Below the pieces are notes generated by a model that ran no database searches, was not told the origin of the DNA, and saw nothing but the letters and a program-made list of their open reading frames with translations. DNA of 64,000 bases from Anaeromyxobacter oryzisoli (lineage in GTDB: Bacteria > Myxococcota > Myxococcia > Myxococcales > Anaeromyxobacteraceae). Positions 50,412 to 60,123 of the stretch are shown here, in pieces; within the stretch, counting starts at the first letter, position 1; each line of letters opens with the position of its first letter. The position numbers and the translations under genes were made by a program. The stretch lies in assembly GCF_022690765.1 (NCBI RefSeq), contig NZ_JALCZA010000016.1, positions 1 through 64,000 of the forward strand. Direction: 5' to 3'.

Positions 50412-51752
50412 CTATTTGCCGGCGCTGAGCGCCGCGTCGTACGCCGGGACGTGGAGCGGCTCCGGCATGGGCGACGCCTCGTCCGCGAGGTCGTCCGCCG
50501 GCAGGTCTCCGGAGAGCACCCTGCGGGCGCGCTCGACGTCCATTTCCTTCTCCCAGCGCGAAACCGCCACCGAGGCGACGCCATTCCCGATGAGGTTCGT
50601 GATGGCGCGGGCCTCGGACATGAACCGGTCCACCCCGAGGAGCAGCGCGAGGCCGGCGACCGGGATGTTCCCGACCACGGAGAGCGTCGCGGCCAGGGTG
50701 ATGAACCCGCCGCCGGTGACGGCCGCCGCCCCCTTCGAGGTCACGAGCAGGACGGCCAGGATCTCGAGCTCCTGGGCGAGCGTGAGCGGCGTGCCGGTCG
50801 CCTGCGCGACGAACAGGGTGGCGAGCGTCAGGTAGATGGAGGTGCCGTCGAGGTTGAACGAGTAGCCCATCGGCACCACGAGGCCGACCACCGGCTTCGA
50901 GCAACCGAGCCGCTCCATCTTCCGCATCATGAGGGGCAGCGCGGACTCGGACGAGCTCGTCCCGAGCACGACGAAGATCTCCTCCTTGATGTAGCGGAGG
51001 AACCGGAAGATGGAGAGGCCGCAGTACCGGAGCACGAGGCCGAGCACCACGAGCACGAACAGCGCGCTCGTCGCGTAGAAGCAGGCCATCAGCTTGCCGA
51101 GGCTGAGGAGCGTCGCGATGCCGTACTTCCCGACCGTGAAGGCCATCGCGCCGAACGCGCCGAGGGGCGCGAGCTTCATCACGTAGCCCACGATCTTGAA
51201 GAGGACGGAGGCGAGGCCGTCCACGAACTCCGCCACGGGCTTGCCGACGGGGCCGATGCTCGCGAGGGCGATCCCGAAGAGCACCGAGAACAGGAGCACC
51301 TGGAGGATGTCGCCCTTCGCGAACGCGTCGGCGACGTCCTTCGGGATCACGTTCATCAGGAACTCGACCGTCGTGTGCTGGTGGGCGCCCGTCGCGTAGA
51401 CCGCGACCGCCTTCGCGTCGAGGGTGGCCGGGTTCACGTTCATCCCGGCGCCGGGCCGCGCGGTCCGCGCCACCACGAGGCCGATGAACAGCGCGACCGA
51501 GGTGAGGACCTCGAAGTAGAAGAGCCCCTTGAGGCCCACCCGGCCGACCTTCTTCAGATCGCCCATCTTCGCGATGCCCGTGACCACCGTGGCGAACACG
51601 ATGGGCGCGATGAGCATCTTCACGAGCTTGATGAAGCCGTCTCCGAGCGGCTTCATCGCGGCGCCGGCGGAGGGATAGAGGTGTCCGAGGACGGCACCGA
51701 AGACCACCGCGACGAGCACCTGCAGGTAGAGGCTGCGAGCGAATCGCTTCAC
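50412..51752 (-). CDS. dctA: C4-dicarboxylate/proton symporter, DctA family
   Basis: A 446-residue transporter of the DAACS family that imports succinate, fumarate, malate or similar acids. The family signature SSSESALP (within [20 protein letters not shown]) and the [14 protein letters not shown] motif are present, with about eight transmembrane segments. I chose a GTG at 51752-51750 with an AGGAG site six bases upstream; longer in-frame readings add a hydrophilic non-family extension. It is downstream of a DctB/DctD-like pair in the same orientation. Expression is probably activated by that pair. Confidence 0.92.
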   Translation of the reverse strand: MKRFARSLYLQVLVAVVFGAVLGHLYPSAGAAMKPLGDGFIKLVKMLIAPIVFATVVTGIAKMGDLKKVGRVGLKGLFYFEVLTSVALFIGLVVARTARPGAGMNVNPATLDAKAVAVYATGAHQHTTVEFLMNVIPKDVADAFAKGDILQVLLFSVLFGIALASIGPVGKPVAEFVDGLASVLFKIVGYVMKLAPLGAFGAMAFTVGKYGIATLLSLGKLMACFYATSALFVLVVLGLVLRYCGLSIFRFLRYIKEEIFVVLGTSSSESALPLMMRKMERLGCSKPVVGLVVPMGYSFNLDGTSIYLTLATLFVAQATGTPLTLAQELEILAVLLVTSKGAAAVTGGGFITLAATLSVVGNIPVAGLALLLGVDRFMSEARAITNLIGNGVASVAVSRWEKEMDVERARRVLSGDLPADDLADEASPMPEPLHVPAYDAALSAGK

Positions 51753-52098
51753 GTCGGCTCCTGTTCCTGTTCCCGGGAAAGGCCCGGTGAGTTGCCGTCC
51801 TTCGTCGACGGGTCGAGTCGACGAAACCTGGCGAAACTTCGGGCCTTCTTCCTGAGCACGTGGAGTGCCGGGGGACCGGGCAGGCGCAAGATCCAAAAAC
51901 TCGCGTGACGACGGGGGCGAACGGCGCGTCGCCGGCGGCAGGTCCGCGCGAACGGGTATTCCGACAGGAATGGATCAGGCGCACATCTGCGCCAGAACGC
52001 CACATTCCGAGGGCAAGGGAGGCGTCATGCCGGAAGGCATGACCATGCCGATTGGAATGCGGGTTGATCGCCTGCAGGCCTCATGCACGAGGCCTCTT
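51753..52098. other. Control region between dctA and its regulator gene
   Basis: 346 bp with no gene. It contains the inverted repeat listed at 52024-52043 and a smaller one, ATTCC-GACA-GGAAT, near 51958-51971. I searched the minus strand for a -24/-12 element and found no convincing one. Confidence 0.55.
52024..52043. promoter_or_regulatory. Probable upstream activator site for dctA
   Basis: GTCATGCC-GGAA-GGCATGAC is a perfect 8+4+8 inverted repeat, followed by another GACCATGCC half. It lies about 270 bp before the dctA start and just after the DctD-like gene, a position and symmetry suited to a sigma-54 activator dimer. The binding protein is inferred. Confidence 0.6.
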
Positions 52099-53508
52099 TC
52101 ATCGCCGATACGACTTCAGCCGCTTCGAGAGGGCCGACTGCGAGGTGCCGATGAGCCGCGCGGCGAGGGTCTGGTTTCCGCCGGCCCGCGCCATCGCCTC
52201 GCGGACGAGGAGCTCCATCGCCTCGTCCAGGGTGGGCAGCCGCTCGGCGCCGCCGAACGGGTTCTGGTCCGCGGCGGGATCGCCGGGGGGCGGCTCGCCG
52301 GCCCGGCCGATCCCGGCGAGGAACGCGTCCATCGAGAGGACCCGGTCCTTGTGCAGCGAGACCGCGTCGAACACCATCGCCCGGAGCTCGCGGACGTTCC
52401 CGGGGAAGTCGTGGGTCTGGAGGAGCTGCGCGAGCTGCCTGGGCGGCGTGGGCTTCTTCTTGCCGAGCGAGCGCGCCGCCTCGTCGAGGAAGTGGTCGAG
52501 GAGGAGCGGGATGTCCTCCTTCCGCTCGCGGAGCGGGGGCACGCGCACGCGGTGGGTGCGGAGCCGGTAGTAGAGGTCGCGCCGGAAGGTACCCGCCTGC
52601 TCCTTCGCGGCGAGGTCCTGGTGCGTCGCCGCGATGACGCGCGCCTTCACCTTGCGGGGCCGGTCCGCGCCGAGCGGGAAGAACTCGCCCTCCTGCAGGA
52701 ACCGGAGCAGCTTCACCTGCGAGGGGACGGAGAGGTCGCCGATCTCGTCCAGGAACAGCGTCCCGTTCTCGGCCTCCTCCACCATGCCGCGCCGCGGGTG
52801 ATCGGCCCCGGTGAAGGCGCCGCGCACGTGGCCGAACAGCGCGTCGGCGAACACCGCGTCGTCGAGGCCGGCGACGTTCACCGCGACGAGCTTGCCGCTG
52901 CACCCGGAGAGCCGGTGCGCGGCCCGCGCGACGAGCTCCTTCCCCACCCCGCTCTCGCCGGTGACGAGGAGCGGCTGCGGGCTCCGCGCCACCGCCTCGA
53001 CGTAGGCGAACAGCGTCCGCATCGTCGGGTCCTGCGTGACGATCCCCTCGAACGCCTCGGGGTGGTGCAGCTCGCCCGAGAGGAGCCGGGTGGCGACCTC
53101 GACGTTCTCGCGCTGCAGCTCCTGGAGCCGGAGCGCGCGGAGGACGCCCGCGATGAGGCGGTCCTCCTCCTCGGTCTTCACGTGGTAGTCGAACGCGCCG
53201 AGCCGCATGCAGCGGACGGCCGTCTCGACCTGGTTCATCCCCGACACCACGATGACCGAGACGTCCGGGTGCTCGGCGTTGATGCGCGGCAACAGATCCT
53301 CGCCGGAGAGGTGCGGCATGGTGAGGTCGAGGAGCACCACCGCGATGTCGTCGCCGGAGAGGATCTCCATGACCCGCCGCGGGTCCTGGCAGGTGACCAC
53401 GTGGCGGAGCCCGGCCGAGCGCTCGAGGGCGAGGCTCATCGAGCGGAGCCAGGCCGGCTCGTCGTCCACCAGCAGGATGCCGTACGCCGGCGCGCCCGCG
53501 GCGCTCAT
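52099..53508 (-). CDS. DctD-like sigma-54 response regulator
   Basis: A 469-residue regulator. The receiver domain (about 10-125) has DDE near residue 16 and the phospho-Asp in VVLLDLTMP. The AAA+ domain has Walker A GESGVGKE, an intact GAFTGA loop and Walker B LFLDE. The C-terminus is a Fis-type helix-turn-helix (NQTLAARLIGTSQSALSKRL). The ATG overlaps the kinase stop (ATGA). It should activate dctA from sigma-54 promoters after phosphorylation by the adjacent kinase. Note the HVKTEEE sequence after the receiver, where the conserved Lys is present. Confidence 0.92.
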   Translation of the reverse strand: MSAAGAPAYGILLVDDEPAWLRSMSLALERSAGLRHVVTCQDPRRVMEILSGDDIAVVLLDLTMPHLSGEDLLPRINAEHPDVSVIVVSGMNQVETAVRCMRLGAFDYHVKTEEEDRLIAGVLRALRLQELQRENVEVATRLLSGELHHPEAFEGIVTQDPTMRTLFAYVEAVARSPQPLLVTGESGVGKELVARAAHRLSGCSGKLVAVNVAGLDDAVFADALFGHVRGAFTGADHPRRGMVEEAENGTLFLDEIGDLSVPSQVKLLRFLQEGEFFPLGADRPRKVKARVIAATHQDLAAKEQAGTFRRDLYYRLRTHRVRVPPLRERKEDIPLLLDHFLDEAARSLGKKKPTPPRQLAQLLQTHDFPGNVRELRAMVFDAVSLHKDRVLSMDAFLAGIGRAGEPPPGDPAADQNPFGGAERLPTLDEAMELLVREAMARAGGNQTLAARLIGTSQSALSKRLKSYRR

Positions 53509-55400
53509 CGGCCCCCTCCCGCCCCCGCGTCCTCGACCGCCGGGAGCGCCAGCGTCGCCACGGTGCCGGCCCCCACCTCGGAGGCGAACTCGAGGGTCCC
53601 GCCGTGCTCCTTCACGATCCCGGCGGACACGGACAGCCCGAGCCCGGTCCCGCCCGCGGTGCGCTTCGTGGTGAAGAACGGCTCCTCGATCCGCGCGAGC
53701 TGATCGGGCGGGATCCCGACGCCCTCGTCCCGCACCTCGAGGATCACCCGGCGGCCCGCCGCGTCGTGCCGCGTCGAGAGCCGGATCGACCTGCTCGCGT
53801 CCGGCAGCGCCTCGCAGGCGTTGACGAGGAGGTTCACCACCACCTGCTCGATCCGCTGCGAGTTGCCGCGCACCGGCGGCAGGCCCTCCTCGAGGGAGAG
53901 CTCGAACGACCACGTCGCCTTCCGGAGCGCGTTCCCCACGAGCCGCAGCGCGGTCCGCGCCACCTCGTTCAGGTCGAGCGGCTCGAGCGCGGGGTGATCC
54001 TCGCGCCGGGCGAAGTCCTTCAGGTCCTCCACGATGCGCTTGATGCGCCGCCCGCCGGCGTGCATCTCCTCGAGGAGCGGCGGGAGCTCCTTGCGGACGC
54101 GCGCGTACGGCAGCCCGCCGAGCGTGAGCCCCTCGGCGCCGCGGGCGTCGAGGGCCGCGAGCGCGTCGCCGAACACCTCCTCGAGCAGCGGCATGTTGAG
54201 GAGGACGAGGGCGTTCGGGTTGTTGATCTCGTGGGCGACGCCGGCGACGAGGACCCCGAGGGCGGCGAGCTTGTCCGCCTGCACGAGCTGCTGCTGGTGC
54301 TGGCGCAGCTCCTCCACGGCGCGCCGGCGCTCCGCCACCTCGCGGGCGAGCGAGGCGGTGCGCACCTCGACCTGCCGCTTCAAGGACCGCGACCAGAGCA
54401 CCGTGGCGGCGAGGATCGCGAGGAGCGGCCCGAGCACGAGCGCGGCCCAGCGCGCGACGGTCGCGAACGAGACGGCCCGCGGCTCGAGGACGCCGAGCCA
54501 CCGCTGGTGGATCTCGTCGTAGCGGCCGGTCTTCTTGAGGATGGCGAGCCCCTCGTCCAGGCGCGCGAGCAGCTCGCCGTCCCCCTTCCGCACCGCGAAC
54601 CCATACCGCTCGACGGCGACGTCCCGCGCCACGGGGACCACGTTGGTGAGCTGCAGCTCGCGGGTGATCCAGATGCCCGGGAGGAGGGCCACCGCCACGT
54701 AGTCGTGCCGCCCCGAGGCGAGGAGCCGGAGCGCGTCGGCGGGCGTGCCGGTGCGGACGATGTTGCGCGCGAGGCCGCGCCGCGTGAGCGTCTCGTCGAG
54801 GATCCCGCCCCCGAAGACGATGACGTCCTTGCCGCGCAGGTCGTCGAGCGACGAGACCGGCGGCGTCCCCTCCCGCGCGAAGATCGCGTGGTGGACGATC
54901 GCGTGCGGCGAGGAGAAGTCCAGCACCTGGGCCCGCTCCTCGGAGAACGAGATCCCCTCGAGCACGTCCACGGTGCCCGCCTCCAGGCCGGCCCGGATCT
55001 CCGACCAGGGGCCGAACCGGAACTCCACCTCGAGCCCCATCACCTCGCCGATGGCCCGCATCAGCTCGACGTTGTAGCCGGCGGGCTTCCCGTCGCGGTC
55101 GAGGAACTCGTAGGGCGGGTACGCGCGATCGGCGCCCACCACGATCCGGCTGCGGGTGGCGGCCTGGACCGGCGCGCTCCCGGGCAACGCCGGGGCGCAT
55201 GGCGCGCACGGCGCGCTGGCCGCGGGGGGCGCGGCCGGGGACCTGTCCGATCCGCCGGCCGGTGTGGCCGCCCCAGGCGTCGCCGCGAGCGCTGCCCGCG
55301 GCGCGAAGGCCGCCAGGAGCGCGAGCGCCCCCGCCGCCGCCAGCGTGGCGGCCAGGGCGCGATACGGCGGGTGCTCACTCGTTCGACGAAGTGCTCTCAC
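53505..55400 (-). CDS. Sensor histidine kinase with periplasmic solute-binding domain
   Basis: A 631-residue kinase from a GTG. After a signal/anchor helix and a Pro/Ala-rich spacer comes a type 3 solute-binding domain (about 85-310; YPPYEFLDRDGKPAGYNVEL is typical of amino-acid-binding proteins). A transmembrane helix near 330 leads to a coiled coil, the H-box (VLVAGVAHEINNPNALVL) and an ATPase with N (NLLVNACEAL), G1 (DEGVGI) and G2 (GGTGLGLSV) boxes. It pairs with the DctD-like regulator. Rhizobial DctB uses a different periplasmic sensor, so the ligand may not be a C4-dicarboxylate. Confidence 0.9.
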   Translation of the reverse strand: MRALRRTSEHPPYRALAATLAAAGALALLAAFAPRAALAATPGAATPAGGSDRSPAAPPAASAPCAPCAPALPGSAPVQAATRSRIVVGADRAYPPYEFLDRDGKPAGYNVELMRAIGEVMGLEVEFRFGPWSEIRAGLEAGTVDVLEGISFSEERAQVLDFSSPHAIVHHAIFAREGTPPVSSLDDLRGKDVIVFGGGILDETLTRRGLARNIVRTGTPADALRLLASGRHDYVAVALLPGIWITRELQLTNVVPVARDVAVERYGFAVRKGDGELLARLDEGLAILKKTGRYDEIHQRWLGVLEPRAVSFATVARWAALVLGPLLAILAATVLWSRSLKRQVEVRTASLAREVAERRRAVEELRQHQQQLVQADKLAALGVLVAGVAHEINNPNALVLLNMPLLEEVFGDALAALDARGAEGLTLGGLPYARVRKELPPLLEEMHAGGRRIKRIVEDLKDFARREDHPALEPLDLNEVARTALRLVGNALRKATWSFELSLEEGLPPVRGNSQRIEQVVVNLLVNACEALPDASRSIRLSTRHDAAGRRVILEVRDEGVGIPPDQLARIEEPFFTTKRTAGGTGLGLSVSAGIVKEHGGTLEFASEVGAGTVATLALPAVEDAGAGGGR

Positions 55401-55479
55401 GAAAGACGAACGAGGCCGCGCGCGTCCCCGGTCGACGCGCGGCCCGGGAAGCGATCGCTCCCCTGCTCTCCGGACGTCA

Positions 55480-56208
55480 TCAGTCGCGCCGGCCGCCGAG
55501 CAGCCGCAGCAGCGAGAGGAACAGGTTCACGAAGTCGAGGTAGAGCGCGAGCGCCCCGTTCACCGCCAGGGCGCCGGTGCTGCCGCCCGCGGCGGCCAGG
55601 GCGCGGAGCTTCTGCGTGTCGTACGCGGTGAGCCCGGTGAAGACCACCACCGACGCGCAGGAGACGACGAACGACAGCATCGAGGAGTGGAGGAAGAGGT
55701 TCACCAGGCTCGCGATGACGACGCCGATGAGCCCCATGAACAGGAAGCTGCTCCAGGACGACAGGTCGCGGCGGGTGACGGTCCCGTAGGCGCTCATCGC
55801 GCCGAACGTCCCGGCGGTCGCGCCGAACGCCACGGCGACGGAGGTCCCGGTGTAGAGGAGCAGCACCGCCGAGAGCGTCACGCCGTTCAGGGCCGAGTAG
55901 AGGAGGAAGAGCCCGCCGGCGACCGCGCCGGAGAGCCGGGTCACCGCCGCGGAGAGGGCGACCACGAGGCCGAGCTCGGCGATCAGGAGTCCGAAGAAGA
56001 CCACGCGGCTGCCGAACACGAGCTGGATCGCCTCGCGGGAGCTCGCCACGGCGAGGGCGACGACCGCCGTCACGGCGAGGCCGAAGGTCATCCAGCGGTA
56101 GACGGCGGCCATGAAGCTGCGCTCGACGTCGGACGCGCCGCGGACCACGACGGTGCGCGCGGCGGGGCGGTACGAAGGAGCAGGGTCGAAGGGCATGATC
56201 TCCGTCAT
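55480..56208 (-). CDS. Bax inhibitor-1/YccA-like membrane protein
   Basis: A 242-residue protein with seven hydrophobic segments after a 35-residue hydrophilic start. It matches the BI-1/YccA family: FMAAVYRWMTFGLAVTAVVA at the first helix, and a C-terminal VFTGLTAYDTQKLRALAAAG with the conserved Asp. In bacteria family members include calcium-leak channels and FtsH modulators (YccA). It lies 34 bp after the ccsA stop but is a distinct function; it may simply share the transcript. Confidence 0.88.
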   Translation of the reverse strand: MTEIMPFDPAPSYRPAARTVVVRGASDVERSFMAAVYRWMTFGLAVTAVVALAVASSREAIQLVFGSRVVFFGLLIAELGLVVALSAAVTRLSGAVAGGLFLLYSALNGVTLSAVLLLYTGTSVAVAFGATAGTFGAMSAYGTVTRRDLSSWSSFLFMGLIGVVIASLVNLFLHSSMLSFVVSCASVVVFTGLTAYDTQKLRALAAAGGSTGALAVNGALALYLDFVNLFLSLLRLLGGRRD

Positions 56209-56242
56209 ATAGCACCGGCGCCGCGGCGACGCGCGACCTGCG

Positions 56243-58042
56243 TCACTTTCCCGCGGCCGGCGCGGAGGAGGGCTTCGCGGCGCGCGAGAACGCCCCCGCC
56301 TCCCAGAACCGGGGCGGCAGCACGGTGAACACCATGATCGCGAGCTGGGACGCGATGAACGCGGAGAGCGCCCAGAACGCCTTGTCCATGAAGCCGTAGG
56401 AGTGGAGCCCGACCCCGAGCATGTTCACGCCGAACCAGGACAGGCTGGTGATGACGTTGCCGAGGATCGCCATCGCCATGATGCCGCGCTCGCGGACGTA
56501 GCCGCCCCAGCGGGCGTGCAGGATGATCGCGTTCCAGAGCACGATGAGCAGCGCCCCGTTCTCCTTCGGATCCCACCCCCAGAAGCGCCCCCAGGACTGG
56601 TCGGCCCAGATCCCGCCGAGCACGGTCCCGAGGAAGCTGAAGAAGAGCGCGAAGCAGACGACCCCGTAGGTCATCCCCATGATCGCCTTCGAGGTCGCCG
56701 GATCGCCGCCGCCCCGGAGGAGGTGCCGCCGGACGGTCCAGGCGATGGCGAGGGCGCCGGCGAGGAACGTGCCGGAGTAGCCGATGGTGATGGTGACGAC
56801 GTGCGTGCCGAGCCAGAAGTTCGAGTCGAGGACGGCGCGCATCATCTCCATCGTGTCGCCGTCGCCGGTGAGGTGGTGGGCGACGATGAGCGACGCGAAG
56901 CCGGCCGCGGCGGCCACGGCGGTGCCGAAGCCCTTGCGGTAGATCCGCTCGAGGACCGCGCCGAGGAGGACGGCGCCCCAGCCGACGAACACCGCCGACG
57001 AGTAGAGGTTCGTGACCGGCGGCCGCCCCTGGAGGACGACGCGCGAGGCGAGGCCCGCGGTGTGGATCACCGCGCCGGCGACGAGCAGGCCGTACGCGGC
57101 CGGCCGCAGCCACTCCGGCCTCCACAGCCAGGAGACGAACACCGCGAGCAGCGCGAGCACGTACACGACCATGCCCACGTAGAAGGGCTGGGCGCGGTTG
57201 AAGACGAGCTCGTGCCCGCTCTGCGCGACCAGCCCCGGCTGCGCCGCCCCGGCCGCGGCGAGCGCCTCCGCCGCGGCGCGGTCGAAGCTGGCCGGATCGC
57301 CGGCCCGGTACGCGAGCGACATGCGCGCCCACGCGACGAGCTGCGGGCTCGACCGGCCGCGCGCGGCGGCGTCGAGCGCCTCCCCGGCGCTCTGCCAGGC
57401 GTCGTTCGTGCTCGCCGCCGAGGAGACGAAGGGGCGGAAGTACGCGGCCTCCGAGAGCGCCGCGCGGCGCGTCGCCGCCTCTGGGGTCCCGAGCGACGCG
57501 AGCTCCCACGCGAGGCCCGGCGTCTGCGCGAGCTGCACCGTGTTCTCGAGCCGCAGGTACAGGAAGACGCGATCGTACAGGTTCGCGACGGCGTTCTGGA
57601 ACGGCGTCCGCTGCTTGGGATCGACCTGCTGCGCCTGCTCGCCCTGCCGCTGGATCTCCTCGACGAACGGGCGCAGCGTCTTGAACGCGTAGTAGCGATC
57701 CCCCGTCTGCTGGAGGTGCATGAGGCCCAGCACCTGGGGGTCGTTGATGACGAACGCCTTCTGCTCGTCCGCGACCTCGGGGCGGAACAGCACGTCGAGC
57801 AGCCACTCGTCGGCGCCGATCGTCCGCCCCTCGTGCCGGAAGGACTGCTGGCTCCGGATCATGAGGAGCGCGTTGCGCGCCACGGTGTCCACCGGCTTCA
57901 CGCGGCCGCCCTCCAGCACCGGCAGGTGCCCGAAGGCGTCCACGTCGAAGCCGCGGACCTTCCCCTGCGGCACGAGCATCACCGCCGCGCCGGCGAGGGC
58001 GCAGAGCGCGGCGCCCCAGAACGCGAGCCGGGTCTTGTTCAT
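56243..58042 (-). CDS. ccsA: Cytochrome c maturation protein CcsA/ResC
   Basis: A 599-residue system II heme-handling membrane protein. The C-terminal half has the tryptophan-rich heme motif WGRFWGWDPKENGALLIVL (about 500-520) with flanking histidines (GTHVV, LHARWGG). The N-terminal half contains a periplasmic section (PVLEGGRVKPVDTVARNALL) fused in many delta-type bacteria. With ResB it moves heme to the periplasm and attaches it to CxxCH proteins. Given the large number of c-type cytochromes in this window, demand is high. The ATG overlaps the resB stop (ATGA). Confidence 0.92.
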   Translation of the reverse strand: MNKTRLAFWGAALCALAGAAVMLVPQGKVRGFDVDAFGHLPVLEGGRVKPVDTVARNALLMIRSQQSFRHEGRTIGADEWLLDVLFRPEVADEQKAFVINDPQVLGLMHLQQTGDRYYAFKTLRPFVEEIQRQGEQAQQVDPKQRTPFQNAVANLYDRVFLYLRLENTVQLAQTPGLAWELASLGTPEAATRRAALSEAAYFRPFVSSAASTNDAWQSAGEALDAAARGRSSPQLVAWARMSLAYRAGDPASFDRAAAEALAAAGAAQPGLVAQSGHELVFNRAQPFYVGMVVYVLALLAVFVSWLWRPEWLRPAAYGLLVAGAVIHTAGLASRVVLQGRPPVTNLYSSAVFVGWGAVLLGAVLERIYRKGFGTAVAAAAGFASLIVAHHLTGDGDTMEMMRAVLDSNFWLGTHVVTITIGYSGTFLAGALAIAWTVRRHLLRGGGDPATSKAIMGMTYGVVCFALFFSFLGTVLGGIWADQSWGRFWGWDPKENGALLIVLWNAIILHARWGGYVRERGIMAMAILGNVITSLSWFGVNMLGVGLHSYGFMDKAFWALSAFIASQLAIMVFTVLPPRFWEAGAFSRAAKPSSAPAAGK

Positions 58043-59241
58043 GTCGAGGCCTCCACCGCGGCCGGGGCGGCGGCGGCCGCGCGGGTCGCCGCCTGCCGGC
58101 GCATCGAGCGCCGCAGGGTGATCGCGAAGTGGACGAGGAGCCCGAGCGTGACGAGCACGCAGGAGACGTACGGCAGCAGCCAGCCGGGGTTCTGCACCAC
58201 CTGCAGGATCGAGAGCGTGTCGTTGTTCCCGAAGCTCGCCTGGTAGAACGCCTTGCCCTCGTAGCGGAGCGGCTGGTTCATGTAGATGAGGACGTCGCGC
58301 TCCTCGCCCTTGGACGGGTTCGAGAGGTGGACGAGGCTCGAGAAGTTCTTCGGGATGTTCGTCCCCGGGTACACGTCGTGGCGGAACTTCTTCAGCGTCA
58401 CGGTGTACGGCAGGTAGATCCGGCGCGGCCGCACGACGAGCTGGTAGGTGCGCCCCTCGTGCGTGAAGCCCTGCGGCGCCCCGAGCAGGGACGACACGAG
58501 CCAGGTCCCGTAGCTCCGGCCGCCGGCGATCGGCTCGACGAGCGCGGTCGGCGCGTTCGTCTCCTCGTCGCGTGACACCGGCGGGAGCTCGCGCACGGCG
58601 ACGCTCGTGCCCACGCCGGCGGTCGCGGCCGCGGGCGGGTCGGAGGCCTGCCGCATGGAGAGCGCGGCGTTGGGGTAGTACCCGTGGATCCGGAGCGTCA
58701 CCGGCGTGCCGGGGATCGGGATCTCCCCCGCGCGCGCGAGCAGCGACTCCGGGACGCCGTACACGTCGTCGGACGCGGGGTCGGTGGTGTCCACCACGAC
58801 GAGCTCGGACTGGCGCGGGCTCTCGACGAAGTTGGCCGACGCCCCCTCCTGGATCGCCATCCGCGTCTCGACCTGGTACAGGCCGGTGACGAACTCTCCC
58901 GCGACGAGCAGGATCAGGCCGGCGTGCACGATCCACAGGCCGGCCTTCCGCCAGGCGAGCTCGAGGCGGCGGAGCTGCGCGGCGAAGAGGTTCACCGCGA
59001 GCACCGCGCCGACGAGCGCGCCGCCCGGGAAGATGGGGAACGACCAGGGCGAGCCCGGCACGTCCCACCAGACCACCCAGCGGTGCATGTACGCGTCCAC
59101 GGCCCCGAACGTCCCCAGGCGCACCTGCGCGAGCGTGCAGGCGACGACCAGGACCATCAACGCGGCCATGCAGGCGATGGTCAGCTTCAGGGACGTGAGC
59201 GCGTCCCACAGCGTGCTGCGGAGCTCACTTGGCTTCGGCAT
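58039..59241 (-). CDS. resB: Cytochrome c maturation protein ResB/Ccs1
   Basis: A 400-residue protein with the ResB layout: three N-terminal membrane helices (LTIACMAALMVLVVACTLAQ, a second near 75, a third near LWIVHAGLILLVAGEF), a large periplasmic domain and a C-terminal helix (WLLPYVSCVLVTLGLLVHFA). It delivers reduced apocytochrome and heme with CcsA. The ATG lies inside the 3' end of the preceding lipoprotein gene (17-bp overlap). Together they form a lipoprotein-resB-ccsA operon. Confidence 0.92.
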   Translation of the reverse strand: MPKPSELRSTLWDALTSLKLTIACMAALMVLVVACTLAQVRLGTFGAVDAYMHRWVVWWDVPGSPWSFPIFPGGALVGAVLAVNLFAAQLRRLELAWRKAGLWIVHAGLILLVAGEFVTGLYQVETRMAIQEGASANFVESPRQSELVVVDTTDPASDDVYGVPESLLARAGEIPIPGTPVTLRIHGYYPNAALSMRQASDPPAAATAGVGTSVAVRELPPVSRDEETNAPTALVEPIAGGRSYGTWLVSSLLGAPQGFTHEGRTYQLVVRPRRIYLPYTVTLKKFRHDVYPGTNIPKNFSSLVHLSNPSKGEERDVLIYMNQPLRYEGKAFYQASFGNNDTLSILQVVQNPGWLLPYVSCVLVTLGLLVHFAITLRRSMRRQAATRAAAAAPAAVEAST

Positions 59242-59944
59242 CGGGGCGCAGGCTCTCGAGGAGGGTCATGAACGCGGGGCGCGCGGCCGAGACGGCCTCG
59301 GCGTCTCCGGACAGCTTGACGAACCACGTGCTGCCGGCGTTCGCGGCGAGGCCCGCCACCACGCGGCTCTTCCGCCGGCCTTCGGAGGTGAAGTCGTAGA
59401 CCGCGACGGGGCCCACCCCCGCCTTCACGGTCCGGCGCGCGGCCGGGAGCTCGGCCTCGGCGAGCGGCGGCAGGCCGATCTGGTTCCGCCAGCGGTTCAC
59501 GTTCGCGAGCTCGCCGCCGGCCGGTCCGGGCAGCACGATCACCGAGACCTCGACCTTCCCCGGCACGCCGGGCCTGAGCGTGGCGTAGCGCATGGGCCCG
59601 CCCTCCTTCGCCTCGCTCCAGCCCTTCGGGAGCGACCAGCGCAGGCCGCCGCCCGCGGGGGGCGGCGGCGGCGCGACCTCCGCGCCGTCCATCGCGCCGC
59701 CCGCCGGCGCGGCCGTGGGGCCGCTCCCCATCGGGCCCGCGCCCGCGCCGGGCACCCCGGCCGCGAGCCCGGCCGGCGCTCCGGACTTCGGCACGCGGAA
59801 GTGGCTCACCTCGTCACGCCGACAGGCCGCGGCCGCGACCAGCGCGGCGGCGGCGAACAGCGCGCCCGCGAGTCGGCCCCGGCGGCCCCGGCCGGCGGTC
59901 CTGGCCGACGAGCCGGAGCGCTGCGAAGGTCCTGCACCGTTCAT
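59225..59944 (-). CDS. Lipoprotein upstream of resB, function unknown
   Basis: A 239-residue protein. An Arg-rich n-region, hydrophobic helix and lipobox (ALVAAAAC) indicate a lipoprotein. A Gly/Pro/Ala-rich linker (residues 45-90) precedes a folded part of about 140 residues (LRWSLPKGWSEA, GKVEVSVIVLPG, VAVYDFTSEGRRKSR). Its location and 17-bp overlap with resB suggest a role in cytochrome maturation or in that operon's regulation. I do not recognise the family. Confidence 0.75.
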   Translation of the reverse strand: MNGAGPSQRSGSSARTAGRGRRGRLAGALFAAAALVAAAACRRDEVSHFRVPKSGAPAGLAAGVPGAGAGPMGSGPTAAPAGGAMDGAEVAPPPPPAGGGLRWSLPKGWSEAKEGGPMRYATLRPGVPGKVEVSVIVLPGPAGGELANVNRWRNQIGLPPLAEAELPAARRTVKAGVGPVAVYDFTSEGRRKSRVVAGLAANAGSTWFVKLSGDAEAVSAARPAFMTLLESLRPDAEAK

Positions 59945-60034
59945 CCGTCGTCCTCTCGACCCTGCCGGTCCGGGCCGGCGCCCGTTCCTCGTGCGCAAGC
60001 TGCGCACGGGGGGACCGGAGGCGCCGTTCCCGAC

Positions 60035-60048
60035 TTGCGTCAGATCAA
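60035..60048. promoter_or_regulatory. Second, degenerate FNR-like box
   Basis: TTGCGTCAGATCAA keeps TTG and a complete ATCAA half. It stands 75 bp from the perfect box, closer to the lipoprotein gene (about 90 bp before its ATG). Confidence 0.45.
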
Positions 60049-60109
60049 CGCCCGGCCCCGGCGAACGCATCCATTCCCGGTCCGAGCGGCGAGTACACTA
60101 GCGCCTGCC

Positions 60110-60123
60110 TTGATCGCGATCAA
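60110..60123. promoter_or_regulatory. Perfect FNR/CRP-family box
   Basis: TTGATCGCGATCAA equals the FNR consensus TTGAT-N4-ATCAA exactly. It is 166 bp before the lipoprotein start and 249 bp before the CDF start. Confidence 0.78.
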
